Assembly: GCA_027459765.1 (NCBI GenBank)
Contig: DAIDHD010000046.1
Location: forward strand, 62,001 to 126,000
Length of the DNA stretch: 64,000 nt
Direction of reading: 5' to 3'
From: Gammaproteobacteria bacterium
Lineage (GTDB): Bacteria > Pseudomonadota > Gammaproteobacteria > Steroidobacterales > Steroidobacteraceae
In this document: positions 1 through 8,559 of the stretch, one piece after another
Layout of the letters: every line of letters begins with the position of its first letter
Numbering within the stretch: the stretch's first letter is position 1
Program-made: the position numbers and the translations under genes
Notes under the pieces: model-generated
Seen by the model: the letters and a program-made list of their open reading frames with translations, nothing else
Told to the model about the DNA's origin: nothing
Database searches by the model: none

Positions 1-1
1 C

Positions 2-820
2 CCGCCCAATACCGCGAGCCGCCAGATCGGCGCGCTCGAGGCCGCGCTCGGCGTGCGGCTCCTGCACCGCTCCACGCGCAAATTGAGCCTGACGTCCGCG
101 GGCCAGCGCTTTCACGCCCGCTGCGCCGATGCCGTCGCCCAGCTGGAAGCGGCCGCAAGCGACCTGAGCGAGGAGGGCGGAGCCGCGGCGGGCACCATTC
201 GCGTCGCCGCTCCTGCAGGTTTCTTCGACTCGTTCGCGATGGACTGGCTGGCAGAGTTCCTCGCCGAGCACCCGCGCGTTCGCTGCGAATTCCTGCTCGA
301 GGACGCGGCCACCGATCTGATACGCGAGAGCATCGACGTCGCCATCCGCGGTTCCAGCGGCGCGGTCGAGGTGCCGGGGGCGCGCAAGCTCGCGGCCAGT
401 GGCACCGGGCTGGTGGCGAGTCCGCGCTATCTGGAGCGCCACGGCGTGCCGGCGACGCTGCAGGCGCTGGTGCGACACGACTGCCTGACGTTCGCCTCGC
501 GCCCGGGCGCAGCCCTCTGGCAGCTGCGCGGCGCCGACGGCACGCGCGAGGTGCGGGTGAACGGCCGCTTCGCCGCCAACACGGCGACCGCGCTGTTGCA
601 GGCCGCCGTGGCCGGCATGGGCATCGCGTTGCTGCCCACCATCCTCACGGCTCCGGAGGTGGCGCGCGGCGCGCTGCTGCCGGTGCTGCCGACCTACCGG
701 CGCGAGGACGGCGGCCTGTACGCGCTCGTGCCGGCGGGCCGCGCGGCGCCACGCGCCGCGCAGGCCTTCGTGGATTTCGTCGCCCGCAAGCTCGCCGCGC
801 CGCCCTGGCGGCCGCGCTAG
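2..820 (+). CDS. LysR-family transcriptional regulator, 5' truncated by window edge
   Basis: The frame is open from base 2, so the gene starts before the window; the visible part encodes 272 residues. The first residues (TASRQIGALEAALGVRLLHR, then STRKLSLTSAG) are the recognition helix and wing of a LysR winged helix-turn-helix. They are followed by a typical effector-binding domain beginning near GTIRVAAPAGF. The protein should be a cytoplasmic DNA-binding activator or repressor. A GTG at 53 could be mistaken for a start, but it would cut away half of the DNA-binding domain. It converges on wrbA with only 5 bases between the stops, so its target may lie outside the window. The effector is unknown. 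Confidence 0.9.
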   Translation, partial: PPNTASRQIGALEAALGVRLLHRSTRKLSLTSAGQRFHARCADAVAQLEAAASDLSEEGGAAAGTIRVAAPAGFFDSFAMDWLAEFLAEHPRVRCEFLLEDAATDLIRESIDVAIRGSSGAVEVPGARKLAASGTGLVASPRYLERHGVPATLQALVRHDCLTFASRPGAALWQLRGADGTREVRVNGRFAANTATALLQAAVAGMGIALLPTILTAPEVARGALLPVLPTYRREDGGLYALVPAGRAAPRAAQAFVDFVARKLAAPPWRPR

Positions 821-825
821 AGTCG

Positions 826-1425
826 TCAGCCGAACAGCTTGTTGGCGGTCAGTGCGATCAGCCGTCCCTGGTGACGGGCGCCCTCCAGTTCGATGGCGCT
901 CGGCTGGCGCTGTCCCTGTCCGCCGGCGATGGTGGTCGCGCCGTAGGGACTGCCGCCGACCACTTCGTCGATGGTCATCTGGCCCTGGTGGCTGTAGGGC
1001 AGACCGACCACCGTCATGCCGAAGTGCAGCAGGTTGGTGATCACGTTGAACAGCGTGGTCTCCTGGCCGCCGTGTTGGGTGGCGGAGGAGGTGAAGGCCC
1101 CGCCGACCTTGCCGTTGAGTGCGCCGCGCGCCCACAGCCCGCCCGCCTGATCGAGGAAGCTCGCCATCTGCGAGGAAATTCGCCCGAATCGCGTCGGCGT
1201 GCCGATCACGATCGCGTCGTAGGCGGCGAGATCCGCGATCTGCGCGACCGGCGCCGCCTGATCGAGCTTGAAATGAGCCGCCTTGGCGACGTCGGTCGGC
1301 GCCGTTTCCGGCACGCGCTTGACGTCCACGGTCGCGCCCGTCGAGCGGGCACCCTCCGCGATCGCGCCAGCGAGCGCCTCGATGTGGCCGTAGGACGAGT
1401 AATAGAGCACCAATACCTTGGACAT
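826..1425 (-). CDS. wrbA: NAD(P)H:quinone oxidoreductase, WrbA type
   Basis: This 199-residue flavodoxin-fold protein has the usual WrbA length. WrbA enzymes bind FMN as tetramers and carry out two-electron reduction of quinones in the cytoplasm, protecting against redox cycling. Visible family marks are the N-terminal phosphate-binding loop ([15 protein letters not shown]), the [19 protein letters not shown] segment, the [14 protein letters not shown] segment over the flavin ring, and [10 protein letters not shown] near the C-terminus. The ATG has a good ribosome site (GGGAGA, 8 bases upstream on the minus strand). The gene is divergent from the ccm operon across about 200 bases and convergent with the LysR gene. 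Confidence 0.93.
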   Translation of the reverse strand: MSKVLVLYYSSYGHIEALAGAIAEGARSTGATVDVKRVPETAPTDVAKAAHFKLDQAAPVAQIADLAAYDAIVIGTPTRFGRISSQMASFLDQAGGLWARGALNGKVGGAFTSSATQHGGQETTLFNVITNLLHFGMTVVGLPYSHQGQMTIDEVVGGSPYGATTIAGGQGQRQPSAIELEGARHQGRLIALTANKLFG

Positions 1426-1631
1426 CGCTGCATCTCCCGCGTCAATGAGTACCTTCTGCCGAATACGGTACGCGCTGGCGGATTGGTTGAGTAGATGGTG
1501 GAGTCGTAGGGCAGTCGTCCATAAACGATATGAATAAGCCTGTGCTTCGCATTCCCGGCGCGTTCATCGCAGTTTCGTGGAAGACACTGAATTGGTGGTT
1601 TCAACTAATTGATTTCGCTACCATCGTCGCC

Positions 1632-2255
1632 ATGGAAACCCCGGCCGAATTGGAGGTTGAGAAGGTGCACGTGTGGCGCGGCGACCGGCACGTGCTCAAG
1701 GGTGTGAGCCTCACGCTGCGCGCCGGCGAATCGTTGCACGTGGCCGGCCCCAACGGCGCCGGCAAGAGCACGTTGCTGCGCGTGATCGCCGGCCTCCTGC
1801 GCCCCGAACAGGGCAGCGTGCGCTGGGTGGGCCGGTCCATCCGTGACACGCCGCTCGAGTTCCAGGCGGCGCTGGTATACGCATCCCACGAGCCCGCGCT
1901 CAAGGGGGACCTCACCGCGCTCGAGAATCTCGCCATCGGGGTGGGCTTGCGCCGGGAGGTTGGCGTGCCGGAGTTGCGCGCTGCGCTCGAGCGTACCGGG
2001 GTTGCGGCTTGTGCGGAGCTGCCCGCGCGGGTGTTGTCGGCCGGGCAGCGCCGGCGGGTGGCGCTTGCGCGCGTGCTGGCCTCGTCGGCGCCGCTCTGGC
2101 TGCTCGACGAGCCGTTCACCAATCTGGATGCCGCCGGCGTGCGGCTGGTGACCGAGCTGATCGAGTCGCACGCCGGGCAAGGCGGGCTCACGGCGGTGGT
2201 GGCGCACCACGACCTGAAGATCGGCGGCTCGGCGCGCCGCCTGGATCTCCATTGA
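1632..2255 (+). CDS. ccmA: Heme ABC exporter ATP-binding protein CcmA
   Basis: This 207-residue ABC ATPase powers the CcmABCD complex, which releases holo-CcmE at the inner membrane during cytochrome c maturation. Visible motifs are the Walker A GPNGAGKST (about residues 38-46), the signature LSAGQRRRVALAR and the Walker B LWLLDEP followed by FTNLD. The frame is open upstream to 1530. I chose the ATG at 1632 because the protein then has the normal CcmA length and the upstream residues do not resemble the family. It is the first gene of a nine-gene operon; its stop overlaps the ccmB start by four bases. Confidence 0.95.
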   Translation: METPAELEVEKVHVWRGDRHVLKGVSLTLRAGESLHVAGPNGAGKSTLLRVIAGLLRPEQGSVRWVGRSIRDTPLEFQAALVYASHEPALKGDLTALENLAIGVGLRREVGVPELRAALERTGVAACAELPARVLSAGQRRRVALARVLASSAPLWLLDEPFTNLDAAGVRLVTELIESHAGQGGLTAVVAHHDLKIGGSARRLDLH

Positions 2256-2935
2256 GCCGCGTCGGAGCGTTCGCCGCCCTGCGGCTCGTCGTCGTACGCG
2301 AACTGAAGCTCGCCTTCCGTCGCCCCGATCAGCTTCTCCAGCCGCTGGTGTTCTTCCTGATGGTGACCACGCTGTTCCCGCTCGGCCTGAATCTGCGCCT
2401 GTCGCTGTTGCGCGAGATCGGCCCCGGAGTGCTCTGGGTGGCGGCGCTGCTCGCATCGATGTTGTCGCTCGACGCGCTGTTTCGCAACGACGCCGAGGAC
2501 GGCACGCTGGAACAGCTCGCGCTCTCCGGCCACGGGCTCACCGTGATCGTCGTGGCCAAGACGCTCGCCCACTGGCTGGTGAGCGGCGCCGCGCTGGTGC
2601 TCGTCTCGCCGCTCGTGGCGACCGCGCTCGCGATACCGGTGGAGGCATTCCCGGTGATGGCGGCAAGCCTGACGCTGGGCTCGCTCGCGCTGAGCTGGCT
2701 CGGCGCCATCGGTGCGGGGCTCACCGTCGGCGCGAAGCGGGGCAACGTTCTGCTGTCGCTGATCGTCCTGCCGCTGGCGATGCCCCTGCTCATCTTCGGC
2801 GCCGCGGCCATCGATCGGGTGATCGGCGGCGGCGACGCGAGCGGCCCGCTCTATCTGCTCGCCGCCCTGTGCACGTTTGCGACCACGTTGGCGCCCTTCG
2901 CGGCCGCGGCGGCGTTGCGTATCACGCTGGAGTGA
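2252..2935 (+). CDS. ccmB: Heme ABC exporter permease CcmB
   Basis: CcmB is the membrane partner of CcmA and CcmC. With a start at TTG 2252 the protein has 227 residues, the usual family length. It begins with a short cytoplasmic segment containing RELKLAFRRPDQLLQPLVFF, the CcmB N-terminal signature, followed by about six hydrophobic helices. The TTG shares bases with the ccmA stop (TTGA), so translation is probably coupled. The same frame is open upstream to 2009, but that part overlaps ccmA and is not coding. No better ATG or GTG lies before the conserved region. Confidence 0.9.
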   Translation: MSRVGAFAALRLVVVRELKLAFRRPDQLLQPLVFFLMVTTLFPLGLNLRLSLLREIGPGVLWVAALLASMLSLDALFRNDAEDGTLEQLALSGHGLTVIVVAKTLAHWLVSGAALVLVSPLVATALAIPVEAFPVMAASLTLGSLALSWLGAIGAGLTVGAKRGNVLLSLIVLPLAMPLLIFGAAAIDRVIGGGDASGPLYLLAALCTFATTLAPFAAAAALRITLE

Positions 2936-2997
2936 GGACGAGCGGCGCCCACGATTGAACTTCCCCCATTCAGACACTCTCTTAAGGCCATCGCACC

Positions 2998-3744
2998 ATG
3001 TGGACCTGGTTCTACAAACTCGCATCGCCCCCTGCGGTTTTCCGCACGGCGGGCCGTCTCGCGCCCTGGTTTCTCGGCGCGGCCGCGCTCGCCATCGCCT
3101 ACGGAACCGTCGACGGACTGGCCTTCGCCCCGCCCGATTACCAGCAGGGCGACGCCTTTCGAATCGTCTACGTGCACGCGCCCAGCGCCTGGCTGTCGCT
3201 GTTCGCCTACGTCTCGATGGCGCTGGCCGGCGGCATCGCGCTCGTCTGGCGCATCAAGGTGGGGCACGCGGTGGCCGCCGCCGCCGCCCCGATCGGCGCT
3301 TCTTTCACGGTGCTCGCGCTCGTCACCGGTTCCCTGTGGGGCCGGCCGATGTGGGGGACCTACTGGGCCTGGGACCCGCGGCTGACCTCGGAACTCATCC
3401 TGTTGTTCCTGTACGCCGGCGTGATGTCGCTGCGCGGCGCTTTCGAGGAGGCGGCGCGCGGCGACCGGGCCGCCGCTCTGCTGGCGGTGGTGGGGGTGGT
3501 CAACGTCCCCATCATCCACTACTCCGTGCAGTGGTGGAACTCGCTGCATCAGGGCGCCACGGTTGCTAAAATCGGCAAGCCGGCGATGGCGCCCAGCATG
3601 CTCTGGCCGCTGCTCGCGATGTTGCTCGGATTCATGCTGTTCTACGGCGGAGTGCTCTGCATGCGGCTGCGCGGCGAGGTGCTGAGCCGGGAGCGGCAGG
3701 CGGCCTGGGTGAGGGAATTGATGCAAGCGAGGAGCGAACGGTGA
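2998..3744 (+). CDS. ccmC: Heme-handling membrane protein CcmC
   Basis: CcmC (248 residues) places heme on the chaperone CcmE at the periplasmic face of the inner membrane. The tryptophan-rich WWD heme-handling segment is clear ([20 protein letters not shown], about residues 116-135), and it is followed by SELILLFLY. There are about six transmembrane helices. Two histidines that flank the WWD loop and serve as heme ligands in the family are visible, in [10 protein letters not shown] and [10 protein letters not shown]. The gene lies 62 bases after ccmB, and its stop overlaps the GTG of ccmD. Confidence 0.95.
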   Translation: MWTWFYKLASPPAVFRTAGRLAPWFLGAAALAIAYGTVDGLAFAPPDYQQGDAFRIVYVHAPSAWLSLFAYVSMALAGGIALVWRIKVGHAVAAAAAPIGASFTVLALVTGSLWGRPMWGTYWAWDPRLTSELILLFLYAGVMSLRGAFEEAARGDRAAALLAVVGVVNVPIIHYSVQWWNSLHQGATVAKIGKPAMAPSMLWPLLAMLLGFMLFYGGVLCMRLRGEVLSRERQAAWVRELMQARSER

Positions 3745-3911
3745 GCGCGACCTTCTGGGCAATGGGCGGTTACGCCCGTTTCGTCTGGCCGTGCTTCGGC
3801 CTGGCGGCGCTGGTGTTCGCGTGGAATCTCTGGTCCGCGCGGCGCCACTACGCGGCCGCGCGCCTGAAAGTCGAGCGCGCGCTGGCGATGAGCGCGAGCG
3901 AGGGCGCGTGA
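3741..3911 (+). CDS. ccmD: Heme exporter small membrane subunit CcmD
   Basis: This 56-residue protein starts with [20 protein letters not shown], followed by one hydrophobic helix and a basic, alanine-rich cytoplasmic tail. That is the standard CcmD layout, including the conserved GGYARFVW region. CcmD stabilises the CcmABC-CcmE complex and is needed for release of holo-CcmE. The start is a GTG that overlaps the ccmC stop (GTGA), and the stop overlaps the GTG of ccmE in the same way. The position between ccmC and ccmE confirms the assignment. Confidence 0.9.
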   Translation: MSATFWAMGGYARFVWPCFGLAALVFAWNLWSARRHYAAARLKVERALAMSASEGA

Positions 3912-4396
3912 CCCCGCGCCGCAAGCGGTTGCTGGTGGTGCTGGGCATCCTCGGCGGCGTGGCTGCGTCCGTCACCCTGGCGGTCATGGCCTCGCGCCAG
4001 AACATCATGTTCTACTACGACCCGACGCAGATCGCTGCGGGCCAGGCGCCCAAGCACAAGCGTTTCCGGGTGGGCGGCATGGTGGTGAAGGGCAGCGTGG
4101 CGCGCAAGCCCGGCGACCTCACCGTGAGGTTCGTGCTCACGGACTTCGCGCACGAGATTCCGGTGCAGTACTCCGGCGTGTTGCCGGACCTGTTCCGCGA
4201 GGGCCAGGGCATCATCGCCCACGGTTCCCTCGGCCCGGACGGCGCGTTCGTCGCCGACGAAGTGCTCGCCAAGCACGACGAGAAGTACATGCCGCCGGAG
4301 GTGGCGGCTTCGCTCAAGGCAAAGGGCGGCGGCAGCGTGCCGGCGCAACCGGCCGCGGCGCCCGCGCCGCAGCCCCCCCGCACTCCGTCCGGTTGA
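3908..4396 (+). CDS. ccmE: Cytochrome c maturation heme chaperone CcmE
   Basis: CcmE is a periplasmic, membrane-anchored heme chaperone of 162 residues here. It has one N-terminal anchor helix (after TPRRKR), an OB-fold domain (VGGMVVKGS, then [13 protein letters not shown]) and the heme-attachment motif [10 protein letters not shown]. The histidine of that motif forms the covalent bond to the heme vinyl group, and the nearby tyrosine is an axial ligand in the family. The C-terminus is a disordered Ala/Pro-rich tail. The GTG at 3908 overlaps the ccmD stop; the frame is open farther upstream but only through ccmD. Confidence 0.95.
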   Translation: MTPRRKRLLVVLGILGGVAASVTLAVMASRQNIMFYYDPTQIAAGQAPKHKRFRVGGMVVKGSVARKPGDLTVRFVLTDFAHEIPVQYSGVLPDLFREGQGIIAHGSLGPDGAFVADEVLAKHDEKYMPPEVAASLKAKGGGSVPAQPAAAPAPQPPRTPSG

Positions 4397-4422
4397 GGCC
4401 GTTCCGGCCTCCGAGGTAGATC

Positions 4423-6396
4423 ATGGGACCCGAACTCGGCATGTTCGCACTGATCCTGGCGTTCCTGCTCTCGCTGGCGCAGGCGTTCTTCGGCCTGGTC
4501 GGCGCGTGGCGCGGCAAGCCGCACTGGATGGCGGTCGCGCGACCGGCCGTGAGCGGGCAGTTCGTGTTCGTGGCCACGGCCTTCGCCTGCCTGGTGCACG
4601 CGTTCGTCACCAACGATTTCTCCGTGCTCTACGTCGCACGCAATTCGAACACGCAACTTCCCTTGTTCTACCGGGTGGCTGCGCTGTGGGGCGCGCACGA
4701 GGGCTCGCTGCTGCTGTGGATTCAGATTCTCGCCATATGGAGCCTGGCGGTCGCCGCCTTCAGCCGGCGTTTGCCCGCGACTTTCGCCAGCCGGGTGCTC
4801 GGCGTGATGGGACTGGTGAGCGCCGGCTTCATGCTGTTCACCTTGTGGACCTCGAACCCCTTCGTGAGGCTCGTGCCGGCGGCCCCGGACGGCGCGGACC
4901 TCAACCCGGTGCTGCAGGATTTCGCGCTCGCAATCCACCCGCCGATGCTCTACACGGGTTACGTGGGTTTCTCGGTGGCGTTCGCGTTCGCCTGCGCCGC
5001 CATGCTGGAGGGCCGTCTCGATCAGGCGTGGGCGCGCTGGACGCGGCCTTGGACGCTGTTCGCGTGGCTTTTCCAGACCATCGGCATCGCGCTCGGTAGC
5101 TGGTGGGCCTACTATGAGCTCGGCTGGGGCGGGTGGTGGTTCTGGGACCCGGTCGAGAACGCCTCGTTCATGCCGTGGCTGGTGGGCACGGCGCTGATTC
5201 ACTCGCTCGCCGTCACCGAGCGGCGCGGCATCTTCAAGAGCTGGACGCTGCTGCTCGCCATCTTCGCGTTCTCGTTGAGCCTGGTCGGCACCTTCATCGT
5301 GCGCTCGGGGGTGCTGGTGTCGGTGCATTCCTTCGCGAGCGACCCGACCCGCGGCCTCTACATCCTCGGATTCCTGGTGGCGACCATCGGCGGCTCGCTC
5401 ACGCTGTACGCCTGGCGTGCGCCGAAGCTGTACGCGCCGGGAGGGTTCGAGCTTTTCTCGCGCGAGTTCTTCCTGCTGGTCAACAACGTCGTGCTGGTGG
5501 CGGTCGCGGGCCTCGTGCTGTGGGGCACGCTCGCGCCGCTCGCGTACGAGATGTTCCACCTCGGCAAGATCTCGGTGGGCCCGCCGGTGTTCGCGGTCAT
5601 GTTCCTGGTGCCCATGGTGCCCCTCATGGCATTCCTCGCCGTCGGCATGCACTCGGCCTGGCGCCGCGGCAAGCTGACGGTGGCCGCCAAGCCGCTCGGC
5701 TGGCTGCTCGCGGCCGCGCTCGTGACGGCGGGTGCGGTGCAGTGGCTCGGCTATCGCGAGTTCCACCCGGTCGGTCTCGCGGGGCTGGCGCTCGGTCTGT
5801 GGGTGATGCTCTCGTCGGTGCTCGAGCCCTGGCGCCGCTGGCGGCAGGGGCTCAAGATCGGACCCGGCATGCTGGGCATGGCCCTGGCACATCTCGGCGT
5901 GGGGCTGTTCGCCGTCGGCGCGAGCGGTGTGGAGAGTTTCAAGATCGAGAAGGACGTCGCACTCAAGCCCGGCAGCAGCTACTCGATCGCCGGCTACGAC
6001 TTCAAATTCGTCGGCGCGCACGACGTGCGCGGCCCCAACTACGACGCCGTGGAGGCGACCATCGACGTCTCGCGCGGCGGTGAGCACGTGGTCACGCTGC
6101 GTCCGCAGAAGCGCCACTTCTGGGTTCAGCAGACCGACAACAGCGCCGCCGCGATCTCCGTCAACTGGGCACGCGACCTGTTCGTCGCGATGGGCAACCC
6201 GCTCGGCGGCGACGCGTGGAGCATGCGCATCCAGTACAAGCCGCTGGTGCGCTACATCTGGATCGGCGCCCTGATCATGGCGATCGGCGGCGTCGTGGCC
6301 GGCACCGACCGGCGCTACCGCATGCGCGCTCCGCAGGAGGCATCGACGGCCGGCGCCGCGCCCGCACCGCCCGAGCCGGCGCTCGGATCGACTTGA
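4423..6396 (+). CDS. ccmF: Cytochrome c heme lyase subunit CcmF
   Basis: CcmF (657 residues) is the large membrane component of the heme ligation complex with CcmH and CcmI. It accepts heme from CcmE and joins it to the CxxCH motif of apocytochrome c. The WWD motif is visible (WGGWWFWDPVENASFMPWLV, about residues 235-255), as are other conserved CcmF segments (WGAHEGSLLLW, HPPMLYTGYVGFSVAFAFA). Many transmembrane helices are predictable, with a periplasmic domain near residues 490-610. The gene follows ccmE by 26 bases with a ribosome site at CGAGG before the ATG. Confidence 0.96.
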   Translation: MGPELGMFALILAFLLSLAQAFFGLVGAWRGKPHWMAVARPAVSGQFVFVATAFACLVHAFVTNDFSVLYVARNSNTQLPLFYRVAALWGAHEGSLLLWIQILAIWSLAVAAFSRRLPATFASRVLGVMGLVSAGFMLFTLWTSNPFVRLVPAAPDGADLNPVLQDFALAIHPPMLYTGYVGFSVAFAFACAAMLEGRLDQAWARWTRPWTLFAWLFQTIGIALGSWWAYYELGWGGWWFWDPVENASFMPWLVGTALIHSLAVTERRGIFKSWTLLLAIFAFSLSLVGTFIVRSGVLVSVHSFASDPTRGLYILGFLVATIGGSLTLYAWRAPKLYAPGGFELFSREFFLLVNNVVLVAVAGLVLWGTLAPLAYEMFHLGKISVGPPVFAVMFLVPMVPLMAFLAVGMHSAWRRGKLTVAAKPLGWLLAAALVTAGAVQWLGYREFHPVGLAGLALGLWVMLSSVLEPWRRWRQGLKIGPGMLGMALAHLGVGLFAVGASGVESFKIEKDVALKPGSSYSIAGYDFKFVGAHDVRGPNYDAVEATIDVSRGGEHVVTLRPQKRHFWVQQTDNSAAAISVNWARDLFVAMGNPLGGDAWSMRIQYKPLVRYIWIGALIMAIGGVVAGTDRRYRMRAPQEASTAGAAPAPPEPALGST

Positions 6397-6398
6397 GC

Positions 6399-6938
6399 AT
6401 GTGGAAGTATCTGCTGCCATTCGTGGCCTTCGTCGCGCTCGCGGCGCTGTTCGCGCTCGGCCTGAATCCCAAGCGCGACCTGCACGCGTTGCCGTCGCCG
6501 CTGATCGGCAAGCCCGCGCCCGTCTTCAAACTCGGCGACGTGTCCGATCCTGCTCGCGAGGTCAGCAATGCCGACCTCCAGGGACAGGTATACGTGCTCA
6601 ACGTCTGGGCCAGTTGGTGCATGCCGTGTCGCGAGGAGCACCCCGAGATGCTCGCCATCGCGCGCCAGCACGTCGTGCCGCTGATCGGCCTCAACTGGAA
6701 GGACGATCGCGCGCGCGCCAAGGACTGGCTGGACCGATTCGGCAATCCATACCAGGCGGTCGCCTTCGACGGTGACGGCCGCGCCGGCATCGAGTGGGGC
6801 GTGTACGGGGCGCCGGAGACCTATCTCGTCGACGCCAAGGGGACCATCCTGTTCAAGTACATATCGCCCATCACGCCCGAGGTGTGGGAGCGTGAATTCC
6901 TGCCGCGCATCGCCGCGGCCCGCAAGGGGGGCGCGTGA
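6399..6938 (+). CDS. ccmG: Periplasmic thioredoxin-like CcmG (DsbE)
   Basis: CcmG is a membrane-anchored periplasmic thioredoxin that keeps the cysteines of apocytochrome c reduced for heme attachment. The protein has 179 residues: an N-terminal anchor helix (KYLLPFVAFVALAALFAL), then a thioredoxin fold with the active site ASWCMPCREEHPEM. The acidic residue pattern typical of CcmG is present downstream (GVYGAPETYLVD). The frame is open upstream into ccmF, but ATG 6399 gives the family length. Its stop overlaps the GTG of ccmH. Confidence 0.95.
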   Translation: MWKYLLPFVAFVALAALFALGLNPKRDLHALPSPLIGKPAPVFKLGDVSDPAREVSNADLQGQVYVLNVWASWCMPCREEHPEMLAIARQHVVPLIGLNWKDDRARAKDWLDRFGNPYQAVAFDGDGRAGIEWGVYGAPETYLVDAKGTILFKYISPITPEVWEREFLPRIAAARKGGA

Positions 6939-7468
6939 AAGGCGCGAGCGTCGCCGCGACCGTGATCGCCTTCGCCCTCGGCCTCGCGGCCCCTGCCTTT
7001 GCGGTGGAACCGGCGACGGCGGCGTCCGCGGCGGTGGCGGTCGCAGCGGCGTCCGCGGCCGAACCCGCATCGGCACCCGCGACCGCAGCCGCCGGCGGCG
7101 TGGATGCCTATGGCGAACTGCGTGATCCGGCGTTGCAGGCCCGCTTCGAAGGCCTCACCCGGCAGCTGCGCTGCCTCGTGTGCCAGAACGAGTCCATCGC
7201 CGATTCGAACGCGGATCTCGCCGGCGATCTGCGCCGCCAGGTCCGGGAGATGCTGCTCGCCGGACGCAGCGACCAGGAAGTGCTGCGCTTCATGACCGAT
7301 CGATACGGGGAGTTCGTGCGCTTCTCTCCGCCAATGGAACCGAAGACCTGGCTCATCTGGGGAGCGCCGTTCGTCGCGCTGCTGGTCGCCGTGATCATCA
7401 TCGTGCGAGTCGCACGGCATCGCGCGCGCATGCCGGTGGACGACGAACCCAACGCCGGGCAGACCTGA
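6935..7468 (+). CDS. ccmH: Cytochrome c maturation thiol oxidoreductase CcmH
   Basis: This 177-residue protein has a signal peptide (ending near AAPAFA), the CcmH redox motif LRCLVCQNESIADSNADLA and a C-terminal membrane helix after EPKTWLIWGAPF. CcmH cycles with CcmG to reduce apocytochrome c cysteines and is part of the CcmFHI ligation complex. One oddity is an alanine-rich insert of about 35 residues (24 to 58) between the signal peptide and the conserved domain, longer than I remember for the family and probably a flexible linker. The GTG start overlaps the ccmG stop (GTGA). Confidence 0.94.
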   Translation: MKGASVAATVIAFALGLAAPAFAVEPATAASAAVAVAAASAAEPASAPATAAAGGVDAYGELRDPALQARFEGLTRQLRCLVCQNESIADSNADLAGDLRRQVREMLLAGRSDQEVLRFMTDRYGEFVRFSPPMEPKTWLIWGAPFVALLVAVIIIVRVARHRARMPVDDEPNAGQT

Positions 7469-7472
7469 CACC

Positions 7473-8486
7473 ATGACTTCATTCATCATCGTCGCCGCGG
7501 CGTTCGCGCTGCTCGCGGCGGCCGCAGTGGCCGTGCCGCTATTCAGGGACGCCGGCGGGCGCTGGACGGGGGTGGTCGCGGCGCTCGCCATGCTCGGCGC
7601 GTCGGCCGGACTGTACACCGCGTGGTCGAACTTCGACTGGCGCGTCGCGCCCGAGGCGCCTCGGCCTCAGGTCTCCGCCGACGTGCTCGCCATGGTGTCG
7701 CGGCTCGAGGGCCGGCTCCGCGAGCAGCCAAACGACGAGAAGGGCTGGTCGATGCTCGGCCGTTCCTACGTCGCCATGGAGCGGTACGAGGACGCTGTGG
7801 TCGCCTTCGGCAAGGCCCACGACCTCGACGCCAACGACGTCGAGGCGACTCTCGGTCTGGGCGAGGCGCTCAGCCTGCGCGGCGGCGGCGAGATCTCGCC
7901 GCAGTCCGCGCAGCTGTTCGAGCAGGCGGTGCGCCAGGCGCCCGACAATCCGAAGGCATTGTTGTACGCCGGCTTTGCCGCCGCGGTCACCGGTGACGAA
8001 GCGAAGGCGCGCGAGCGCTGGCTGAAGTTGAAGGCCATGCACCCGCCCGAGGCGATCGACAAGATGCTGGACGCGCGCCTCGCGGAGTTGTCACCGTCTC
8101 CCGGGGATCCCGCAGCGGATGCGGGTGGGCAGGCGCAGCCGGCCGGCGAGGCGACCGTGACCTTGCGAATCGCGCCGGCACTGAAGGCGCGCCTCACCGG
8201 GGACGCGCCGATCTTCGTGTTCGCGCGTGCTCCCGGAGCCGGCGGACCGCCGCTCGCCGCCAAGCGCCTGAATGCGGCCGCCATCGGTACCGAGGTGCAC
8301 CTGACGTCGGCCGATTCGATGGTGCCCGGCCGTACGCTGCGCCGTGGTCAGACCGTCTCCATCACCGCCCGGGTGTCCTTCAGCGGCCAGCCGCTGCCGG
8401 CGGCGGGCGACTTGTACGGGGAAGTCTCCTATGATGTCGGCCGCGATGGGGTGCGGGAATTGGTGATCGATCGCGTCGCGCAATGA
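7473..8486 (+). CDS. ccmI: Cytochrome c maturation TPR protein CcmI
   Basis: CcmI (337 residues) binds the C-terminus of apocytochrome c and presents it to CcmF/CcmH. The sequence shows an N-terminal membrane segment (FIIVAAAFALLAAAAVAVPL), a second hydrophobic stretch near residues 28-48, and tetratricopeptide repeats (EKGWSMLGRSYVAMERYEDAVVAFGKA and onward). A C-terminal beta-rich periplasmic domain begins near residue 225 (ATVTLRIAPALKARL). It lies four bases after ccmH and closes the ccm operon. The next gene, an efflux subunit, follows after 73 bases and looks like a separate unit. Confidence 0.9.
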   Translation: MTSFIIVAAAFALLAAAAVAVPLFRDAGGRWTGVVAALAMLGASAGLYTAWSNFDWRVAPEAPRPQVSADVLAMVSRLEGRLREQPNDEKGWSMLGRSYVAMERYEDAVVAFGKAHDLDANDVEATLGLGEALSLRGGGEISPQSAQLFEQAVRQAPDNPKALLYAGFAAAVTGDEAKARERWLKLKAMHPPEAIDKMLDARLAELSPSPGDPAADAGGQAQPAGEATVTLRIAPALKARLTGDAPIFVFARAPGAGGPPLAAKRLNAAAIGTEVHLTSADSMVPGRTLRRGQTVSITARVSFSGQPLPAAGDLYGEVSYDVGRDGVRELVIDRVAQ

Positions 8487-8559
8487 GCGTGGGAACGGCT
8501 TCACGACCGCCACGGTCCAAGCTGCGGGCGGCGATCGATCAGCGGGAGGCTCTATCAAC

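Noticed and set aside
1530..1631. An N-terminal extension of CcmA
   Set aside because: The extra 34 residues do not resemble any CcmA, and the ATG at 1632 gives the normal length.
4015..6420. An 801-codon open frame on the minus strand opposite ccmE and ccmF
   Set aside because: It is antisense to well-supported ccm genes, its translation is rich in Arg, His and Glu without any domain, and it fits the long shadow frames expected in high-GC DNA.
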